The notes under the pieces: model-generated
What the model was told of the DNA's origin: nothing
The model's database searches: none
Seen by the model: the letters and a program-made list of their open reading frames with translations, nothing else
Program-made: the position numbers and the translations under genes
In this document: in pieces, positions 56,689 through 64,000 of the stretch
Position numbering within the stretch: position 1 is the stretch's first letter
How the letters are laid out: each line of letters opens with the position of its first letter
DNA from: Diphasiastrum complanatum
Lineage: Eukaryota > Streptophyta > Lycopodiopsida > Lycopodiales > Lycopodiaceae
NCBI GenBank assembly: GCA_029204225.1
Contig: CM055100.1
Span: 11,665,272 to 11,729,271, forward strand
Reading direction: 5' to 3'
Length of the DNA stretch: 64,000 bases

Positions 56689-56964
56689 GAATTTCAGAAC
56701 ACAACACCTTAAAATAAAAAGCTGTATGTCAAGATTCAAATGGGCCAATCATATTTGTAGCCTTGCGAAATTTAACATTTGCCAACCAAATCTCAAATGG
56801 GGGTGGGGTGTTGGTCACTGGCCCCTGAATTTCAAAACATAACACCTTAAAATAAAAAATTGTACTTCAAGATTAAAATGGGCCAATCATATTTGTAGCC
56901 TTGAGAAATTTAACATTTACCAACCAAATCTCAAATGGGGGTGGGGTGGTGGTCAAGTGCCCCT
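56689..56964. repeat. 138-bp tandem duplication
   Basis: Units starting at 56689 and 56827 share GAATTTCA(G/A)AACA, ATGGGCCAATCATATTTGTA and TCTCAAATGGGGGTGGGGTG. Confidence 0.9.
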
Positions 56965-57014
56965 GAACTCACTTGCCAAGATTCAAAAAATGGGTGACAA
57001 GGGAGTTCGCTGTA

Positions 57015-57476
57015 GTCAAACCACCCTCACTCTTGTTTGATGACCCAATTAAGTCAAAAGTACCTAATTTTTAGAGTATCTAATTATGTGTATATATATT
57101 ATAAATGGGTGACAAGTGACAAGCCAGTTCCTACACCCTCACTCTTGTTTGATGACCCAAATAAGTCCAAGGTACCTAATTATGTGGATGTGTAGATTAT
57201 ATAAATGGACTCTTCAAGGTTCTATTGTAGTTTGTTGAGACAATGTCATCAAGCTGAATTGGTAAACTGAACATACTCATGATATATGTATATACCTATA
57301 CCTATACCCTCACTATTGTTTGATGACCCAACTAAGTCAAAGGTACCTAATTTTTAGAGTACCTATTTATGTGGATGTAGATTATAAATGGATTCTTCAA
57401 GCTTCTATTGTAGTTTGATAAGACATTGTCATAAAGCTGAATTGGTAAACTGAACATACTCATGATATATGTATCC
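57015..57476. repeat. Diverged direct repeats, three copies
   Basis: ACCCTCACT(C/A)TTGTTTGATGACCCAA recurs at about 57022, 57129 and 57304, each followed by (T/A)AAGTC(A/C)AA(A/G)GTACCTAATT. The last two also share TTCTATTGTAGTTTG and AGCTGAATTGGTAAACTGAA. Confidence 0.85.
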
Positions 57477-57784
57477 CCTTTTAAAGAACTAAAATGGCAG
57501 CAGACCTGTATAGTTTGACCAATAATTTATATTATTGAGCCTGTAGTATAACCTGGTGAAGAGCCACTGTTTGATAAACTCAATGCATTTGCATCCTGAA
57601 AACATTTGGTAATCAGCTTATGAGCTGATAATACTACTACTACACTGAATATTTTGGCAAAATCATATGGCAGTTAAGTTTTACTGTTTGAGAATAAACA
57701 GTTTGGGAGTTTCTCAAAGGAAACACCCATGGGCCCACTTCGAGTAGGAAGTTGATGCCTGAAATTTGAACAGATATATGACTA

Positions 57785-60727
57785 TCAGGGAGACTGTACA
57801 AACAAGAAATTTGTAGATAAGTAACTGGGAGAATCGGTGACAGGTTCTTCTTTGTGTCCTGGTAATGGAGCAGGACTAAGAGTTGCTACTGACTCGAACT
57901 TGGAACTGGAATACTTTTTGTGAACAACTGTGAGGGTGCCTTCTCCTGCCTTATGGTGGAATGCAACCATCATAGCCACACATTCCCTGTGAAAAATCGT
58001 AATGCAATAGTATTTCAGTAATATGCCACAACAGCATATAACAGATGACATCACATCCCTTCCACAGCTAGATCCACTGTTATAGAGTCATGAATTAGAT
58101 TAGATGATGCGAGCTGAGCTACTACTACTTACTTTAGCTGTTCTTCGGTGTAGCCAGAATGGCGCTGCAAAGTTGCACTCCAAGAAGGGGTTCTTTTTAG
58201 TGTACACTGTGCAGTGTAAACTGCTGCTGCTGCAAGCAATGATGGAGAGAACTTTACCATCATGTATTCCGTCAAGCAGAGCTCCACCAGGAAAAACGCC
58301 AACATGTTCATCTGCAAGAGGACCATAATGTTCTCTGTATTATTAGTACAATTTCTTTTCTCTTGGCATACATTACACAAATTCTGGCATAATTCTAGGT
58401 GAAAATTACGTGAAATTGAATTTTACTTGATGATCAGAGGCCGCTGCTTTAAGGAATCGCACGATAAAGACATAGGGAGTCGGCACAGTTAAATTGAAAC
58501 GCAGCGTATTCAACATCTTCTTCTCCTGTACAAAATGAGATTAAGAGGTTGCTTTTAAGGTTAGCGTTACAGAAAATTACTCAAAGTTAATAAAGCTTAA
58601 TAAGTAAGTTCATATACCATTCCCAATACTTGATCTCGAGAATAAGCATTATCCGAGATGAACACAAAATCCTGTACCTGCAGATAAAACGGATACGGAT
58701 TAGCTAGATGAGCAGAGGTAAAAATGCTTCTTCTTTCTTATATGTACAGATTGTTGGCAATGAAGCTTTCGATCCTTACCTCGGGGGCCCATATTTCTTC
58801 GTACTTCGCAGCGACGAGCATGGCTGTCAAACCAACAAGCTGCAAGTATTTTCGGGACACAATTTGACATGACAAGTATCTATCTATCAAATTTGTTGTG
58901 AGAAACAGTGTTTCCGGCATGAGCTTAAACTTCAAATGCACCTGTCAAATCGACTCAAACAGCACAAGTTGAGTTTACAACACCACGAATAACTAAGCTT
59001 TGATAATTATGTTGACAAAAAAGGCTGTCATAAATCGATACCTCAATTAGCCAATCTATCAATATAGCCCTCATTTTCTCATTGATGTCAGTCTGTTTCG
59101 ACATGTAATTTTCTGGAACGCAACTTTGCACCTGAATATAAGTAAGAATACGTGAATTAACAATTTCAATGAACTCGAGACTTTGATCAAGTTTAGAAAT
59201 TTTCGAATTGAAGCAATTCACTTTTCAGACATTCACCTCTATTTTGCGATAGAAGCTATATATATCTTCCACATAATCAATTACAGCCAACTGGTTTCCA
59301 ATATCTGCCTCGTCTATATTGACGGTTGGCTCCTCAACCTCCACCATTTCGCCAACAAAGCCTCCACATGCAGCCTGTAAAATTGCAGAATCTCAAAGAT
59401 CCAATTTTTAAGAAATTCTACCTGTAGGCTGATAGAACTTAACTGACGCGAACTAGGTTGAAATATTTGCGCTTAAACTTGCCTCACTTCGTGCGGTCAG
59501 AATAGCAGTAAGCGTCTGCTTCTTTTCTTTCTTAGCACCTGGCGCACGTCCATTTCTTAACAGCGCTTTCAGTCGAGCTGGATGCCCAGGATGCACAGCG
59601 GCTTGCAACTTCTGTGTCGCATCGGAGGGTGCCGCGGGATTCTGCAATCGTTCAGGCTCTGCCACCACCACTTCAGAGGATTTATTTGCACTGCTATCAT
59701 TGCAATCGACGGACACACTGTGCGCCTTGGTAGTGGCTGCTTTGCGTCTCTGCTTAGCACCCCATGCTGCCGTCGTGTCCTCTGTTTTGACATCAATCGT
59801 CGCATTCTCTCGAGTTGAAGGAATTTGCTGCATAACAAAGACACGCAATCACATTATGATGGAAAATTGCACACACCAATCAGTTTATGTATGGCAGACT
59901 CTAACAGCTGGCTGAGAGAAAATGTTAACACACCGCGTCTCCAGACTTTACAGAAATTTGAGCGTTGGCCAAACTTGCGATGAATCTCCTGCAAGCAGAG
60001 ATACAAAAACTTTTTAAACTATAAACCACAGTGCATCCAAAGAAAAAAGATAGTTTTGCTTAATCATTCGAAACTTTCTTCGTCTAACCTTGTGACAGGT
60101 CGATCTATTTGCGGGAGCTGCTTCGCACAGAGGGGATTCCTGGATACCAAATAACAGAGAGCTGCTACTTAGAAGCGTTAAGCATGCATTGAAGAGAAAC
60201 AAGCAGAGGGCTGTGATACCTAATGCTAAGATAGATACGAAAGCTGAGAATCTTATTCACTTGGAGCTGAAGGAAACGCACTCTGCTACACCGTCTTTGC
60301 TGACATTACAACGGGCTGATAATGATCCTACGAGATTCCCAATGTCGCCAAGGGCCCTGCGGTTATTCGATTGCACAGGAACCAACTTTCCTTCGTCGAG
60401 TGGTGCCCCTGTATCCATTCCAAGGGTATCAGAAATGGGAGCAGCGAGGACGTGCAAATATGTGAAGGGGACCCAGCAGGGGCAATTTTCTTACCTTTCG
60501 CAGTGGGACCTTTGACATCTGCTTTCTTATTTTCATCGGTTGCCGCTGTTTGTAGCTACGAAACGTAATCAGTGAGGTTAGTCAATTTTGAGCAATTGTA
60601 AGTCATCATGCGTAGTAGAATCACTTTATGTTTCTAAGTTGTGCCAGCAAAATGTAAGCGTCGTTGAGTCAAAAATTGCAAACATCTGGACAGAACTACA
60701 TCAATCACTCACCCTTGTTGCATACAT
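57785..60727 (-). CDS. B-type mitotic cyclin (13 exons, 534 aa)
   Basis: Minus-strand exons 60713-60727, 60495-60555, 60261-60408, 60089-60139, 59934-59988, 59483-59827, 59237-59374, 59042-59131, 58780-58941, 58618-58677, 58427-58525, 58133-58311, 57785-57986 join in one frame (1605 nt). The destruction box RRALGDIGN is at residues 42-50 and a basic KQRRK patch at 135-139. The cyclin N-terminal domain includes KMRAILIDWLIE (290-301), LKFKLMPETLFLTTNLIDRY and AAKYEEIWAPE; the C-terminal domain contains FLVELCLTEYMMVKFSPSLL and TLQRHSGYTEEQL. As a family member it activates CDK1/CDKB kinases at G2/M and is degraded through APC/C. Intron 6 (59375-59482) has a GC donor, GCAAGT; all others are GT-AG. 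The first five residues rest on splice signals alone, so the start is the least certain part. The body resembles plant CYCB1. Confidence 0.93.
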
Positions 60728-61053
60728 GGTGCCTTTTCGGAATGTCTTCAACTGTTCACAGTAATGTGGAAGAAAATCCTTCGGAATCCAACCAGCCAAG
60801 CTTACTAATCACGTGAATCTTCTACCTCTTACAACCATCGTATTCAACTACTTGTTGCAATCTGAAGAACAGGTCTCTAATTCTACTGAGAAGAATAAGG
60901 AAGCAAGAGAGCTAGCAACACTATTAGAAGTTTCATGAAAGGGCAAAATGGGGGCTGCGCCACTCACTCTCTGATAAATCAGTGCAAGCCTAAGACTGTT
61001 GGCCAATGACGATCAGACTCTACTAGGCAAAACCAATAGAAAGCAGCTGAGGC

Positions 61054-61063
61054 AAATATATTC
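61054..61063 (-). promoter_or_regulatory. Possible TATA element of the cyclin gene
   Basis: On the minus strand, GAATATATTT about 330 bp before the start codon. CCAAT-type ATTGG occurs just downstream on the same strand. Weak; no transcript data. Confidence 0.25.
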
Positions 61064-61080
61064 CCTTGGTTTAGACAAGA

Positions 61081-61398
61081 ATGTCTTTAAGGAATACAGG
61101 TAATACTTGTCTACGAGCAATGCCCACCTTCTCAGCTCCGATCCAACTTCAGAAGCCAAAGACACGAGTGAAACAACTTCACCTCAACTTCGCCTCCTGC
61201 AAGCCGCTACTCCAGCAGTACGACCTTCTTCCCAGTATTTTCGATGACGGACAATTGAGTCGAGCTTTTGTAGATCACGATCTACTCACATCCAGAAACA
61301 CATTCCTCATCTGTTGTGCTTCTCCACCTCCATCTCCTCCTCCTCCTCCTCGTCTTCTTCTTCCTCCTCCTTCAAAAGACACTGGTAAAGAACACTAG
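61081..61398 (+). other. Plus-strand open frame in the cyclin upstream region, unsupported
   Basis: 105 codons starting MSLRNTGNTCLRAMPTFSAP and ending in a Pro-rich run encoded by a CT-rich microsatellite-like tract. No domain. It could be a short divergent transcript's ORF or chance; the tract reads GGAGGA-rich on the cyclin strand. Confidence 0.2.
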
Positions 61399-61416
61399 AG
61401 TTTCGAATAAGTGGTT

Positions 61417-61426
61417 TCCAACGGTC
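61417..61426. promoter_or_regulatory. MSA-like (M-phase activator) element 1
   Basis: TCCAACGGTC fits the MSA consensus (core AACGG) bound by three-repeat MYB (MYB3R) factors in plant G2/M genes. It is 690 bp upstream of the cyclin ATG. Confidence 0.6.
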
Positions 61427-61485
61427 GGGTGATGCGATGCCGTCCGATCGCACATTGGATCAACCGATGGATGGACTAGATCGCC

Positions 61486-61496
61486 CACAACGGTCA
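61486..61496. promoter_or_regulatory. MSA-like element 2
   Basis: CACAACGGTCA also fits the MSA core. Same orientation as element 1, 69 bp further out. Paired MSA sites are usual in cyclin B promoters. Confidence 0.6.
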
Positions 61497-61499
61497 CCT

Positions 61500-62750
61500 G
61501 GGCGTAGAGGAAGTACGTTATCCCATCACGATAATTTACTGTATCATTTTTCTTTTTCTTTTTCTCGTTCTACACATACATAATGAAACATGGGGCCCCT
61601 CCAAAATGCCGTGCACATGGGGAGCACTATACGAAGCCAGGCCCAAATGATCTAATTCTATTGTGTGATTCATGTCTAGATGTGGATCAAGGGCTGTATA
61701 CTTGTAACCCAGGGTAATTGTCATCCTCTCCACAACCATGCCATCCATAATAACAATGTTTTAACATCAAAGCTTTCCGTGTAGCTCTTGGCAACAACAC
61801 ATTTCACATTTGCCCATCACCAAACATGTCACCGAAGTAGCATCTTGCGAGGAATCATCCAAATGCATGTTCTATCATGGCGAAGCGCCAAATTGCTACC
61901 AGAGTTCTTGGACAATGTTGTATAGTGTACATTTGTGCAAAAAAATGCTTGTGATCTTAGTGGTTTAAACATGCGCGCACGTGCCTAATTGAACACGATT
62001 AGCAATAGAAGGTTGGAATGCATAATGCAATAGAGCACTCAAGGAAAAAAAAGGCATGAATGCAATCCAAGATATCCTTTCAAGCAATCATTAAAAAAAC
62101 TATGTATCTTGAACGTAACATAACCTACACCATAAGTTGTTTTATCATCAATTCTAGAGTAAGTGAATGCAATTTGGCTACAAGCAATTATTACAATAAG
62201 TACATAACTTATAGGAATGAAAACTTGGTGCATGATCAAATATCAAATCTTAAACCAAGTTGGGAAGTGTGGAACATACAATGCAGTCATGCTCAGAGTT
62301 AGATATATATTTTGGCATAAACATCATAAATGAGATAATTTTGGGTAATAATTCAAAGTATAGTTCCTATAAAAAAAAACCATCTATGTCTATTTTTAGC
62401 CAGCAAAACGGAGTGTACCTCGAGGATTTAGACACAAGATCACTACCTTTATGGGTGGTCTAGATTGAGAAACCATTGTTGTTACCTATTTGCCTTACTT
62501 GATGGACATCTAGATAAGTGTGGAGGTGGATAGTTTAAATGAATGTACATAATAGTAAGAGAAAGAAAAATTGAAAAGGAAAATAAATATTACAAAAGTT
62601 TATAGTTGGAAATCTAGAATTCTAAAAAAGAGTCTGATCATGACAACTTATGAGATGTTAGTTGATCATCAAAGGAGGATGATATAGAATTACCAAAACA
62701 AGACATACTTCTTATTGCGCGATGGAGCTTTCAGAAACCCTAGCCAAGAA
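61500..62750. other. Intergenic, no gene recognised
   Basis: AT-rich with short opposing frames (61536-61748 minus, 62039-62239 minus, 62060-62302 plus) of no recognisable family. Confidence 0.45.
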
Positions 62751-62754
62751 GAAA

Positions 62755-63299
62755 CTGTTGGTGTAGTTCTACAACATCTTGAAGGAATGGAAGTGGCTAG
62801 TATGCGGGGCATCTAAACCTCGGCTATGAAAGGAAAAAATAGCATAAAATTGCCTATATAAGTGGGTCCCAGCCCCCCACCCTAAATGCGACTAGGGGAG
62901 TGGACACTTGGCAAGAAGGGCGTGAAGAGCACGAAGTTGGGCAAGCTTGCATTGTGAAGGGGGACCATTGGGGTTTGACTATAAAAGAGGGCCCTCTCCT
63001 TGCATTGTTGTGGGGTGAAGCATTGCTTCATGTTATTCGCTTGCTTAAGGTTTGCTTGAAGTTAGTTACTTGGAATGGAGTTAGATGTTGTGAAGTTGAT
63101 TGCTTTAAGTTAGTTTACTCCCATGTTAGTTACTTCCATGCTCTACTTCTGTTAGAATCCCCATCGTCATGCCAATCATTGCTAAAGCACAAACAAGTGA
63201 CGAACGCTATGTTACCACCCAACCATAAAGGTACTGCCACCTCACCCCCATGCATTGGAGCTACAGACCACCATCAAGCAAGCTCGGATCTCATGTAAG
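62755..63299 (+). mobile_element. LTR-like sequence with a TATA box (limits uncertain)
   Basis: Begins TGTTGGTGTAGTTCTACAAC and has a strong TATA (ACTATAAAAGAGG) at about 62979. No second copy or primer site is seen in the window. The open frame 62900-63298 lies across the TATA and is not supported as a gene. Confidence 0.35.
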
Positions 63300-63675
63300 C
63301 CATGGTGTCCCATACCTCCATGCCTTACCCTCGACCCTCACCTACCTACATCCTGAGGCCTAGATACTCGTCCTGACCTGACCACCAGTGGAAGAGGTAT
63401 TCATTCTCCAGGAGAGAATGAATACCCCACTCATGGAGATCCACCTCTATATACATAGTCCAGGCGGGTCATCTCCCTCCATAGGAGTCACGCATGACCA
63501 ACAACACGCGGTAGTTGTGCACACTGACGTGGGTCCATAACAACGAGACATCGCGTGCCAATGAGACACTGACATGTGGCACCCAAAAGACCTATAGCTC
63601 CATATCAGCGTTCCGTCCCATAACTGAGACCGTCACCTCAAGTTTCATGTTGCGTACCCTTATGGGTACGTAACA
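63300..63675 (-). mobile_element. 3' LTR start of chromovirus gypsy C2 (inner part)
   Basis: Reading leftward, the LTR starts TGTTACGTACCCATAAGGGT at 63675 directly after the polypurine tract GGGGGAGGGAA. A TATA-like CTATGTATATAG is at about 63446-63457. The other LTR end is not identified; 63300 is a guess. Confidence 0.6.
63396..63426. repeat. Perfect 13-bp inverted repeat in the gypsy C2 LTR
   Basis: GGTATTCATTCTC at 63396-63408 pairs with GAGAATGAATACC at 63414-63426 around a five-base loop. It lies 20-50 bp downstream of the LTR's TATA-like box, so it would be near the 5' end of the transcript. Confidence 0.85.
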
Positions 63676-63687
63676 TTCCCTCCCCCT

Positions 63688-64000
63688 TTAAGAGTCTTCT
63701 CCTAATGGGAGCAAGCCAGGGAAGTTCAGTCTTAAATAGTCCTCTCTCTCCCAAGTGTCCTCATCATTTGTCTTACCTTTCCAACATACGAGAAACTCAA
63801 AAACCAAATGGTTTCTCAATTGGTGACGATGAACGTCAACAACTTTTCCAGGTACATTAGGCACAAAGGTAAACAGATCCTCGAGCTCAACTAGTTCACC
63901 TTCCAGAATTAGGAAATCCTTCCTACTAAGTCGTTCTTTTAAACGACTTACATGGAAAACATGATGAACCCCAACCCCAATCGGAAGATCAAGCTGATAC
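63688..64000 (-). CDS. Gypsy C2 integrase C-terminus and chromodomain, cut by window edge
   Basis: Open to the right edge: [20 protein letters not shown], then VPGKVVDVHRHQLRNHLVFE and VCWKGKTNDEDTWEREDYL, ending at TAA 63688-63690. The chromodomain core (WKG, then TWE) is intact. The last residues differ from gypsy C because of a small frameshift (NFPGLLPLGEDS). The upstream part lies outside the window, so whether the element is intact is unknown. Confidence 0.85.
   Translation of the reverse strand, partial: YQLDLPIGVGVHHVFHVSRLKERLSRKDFLILEGELVELEDLFTFVPNVPGKVVDVHRHQLRNHLVFEFLVCWKGKTNDEDTWEREDYLRLNFPGLLPLGEDS

Noticed and set aside
62900-63298. 132-codon frame after a TATA box
   Set aside because: The TATA lies within the frame and there is no recognisable domain; better read as LTR sequence.

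Overview
The window is eukaryotic, from a plant nuclear genome. Coding sequence is split by short GT-AG introns. Most of the DNA is decayed Ty1/Copia and Ty3/Gypsy LTR retrotransposon material. Retroelement primer sites match plant initiator tRNA-Met and tRNA-Asp. The two host genes are plant-type: a DHRS12-like short-chain dehydrogenase and a B-type mitotic cyclin with MSA promoter motifs. The nested, heavily mutated elements suit a large-genome seed plant, perhaps a gymnosperm, but the sequence alone does not fix the lineage.

Layout. 1-1.7 kb: start of an LTR element on the minus strand (gag start, leader, primer site, LTR) that runs off the left edge. 2.2-2.5 kb: a GC-rich foldback. 3.2-8.8 kb: a complete ten-exon SDR gene (327 aa, plus strand). 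11.25-26.5 kb: a Tat-like Ty3/Gypsy element ('gypsy A'; LTR, tRNA-Asp primer site, gag, protease, then RT and 3' LTR) split by a second LTR, two copia pieces on the plus strand and one on the minus. 27.4-43 kb: a knot of gypsy B, chromovirus gypsy C and copia D. Two inversions can be inferred here from reading-frame continuity, LTR continuity and a shared target-site duplication. 43-53.5 kb: copia RNase H pieces, several LTR families, large direct and inverted repeats, and a second copy of the copia B gag. 53.5-57.5 kb: non-coding DNA full of local tandem duplications. 57.8-60.7 kb: a complete thirteen-exon cyclin B gene (534 aa, minus strand), with M-phase promoter motifs near 61.4-61.5 kb. 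62.7-64 kb: LTR-like sequence and the 3' end of another chromovirus (minus strand).

How the parts work together. Only the SDR and cyclin genes look functional; in both, every exon junction keeps the reading frame. The retroelements are mostly broken by stops (many TAG where CAG is expected), frameshifts, truncation and nesting. The most unusual item is copia D at 39.8-42.9 kb: after its gag-protease ORF it carries a long open frame of unknown function where integrase and RT should be, ending in the 3' LTR. A second copy of the C-terminus is at 34.3 kb.
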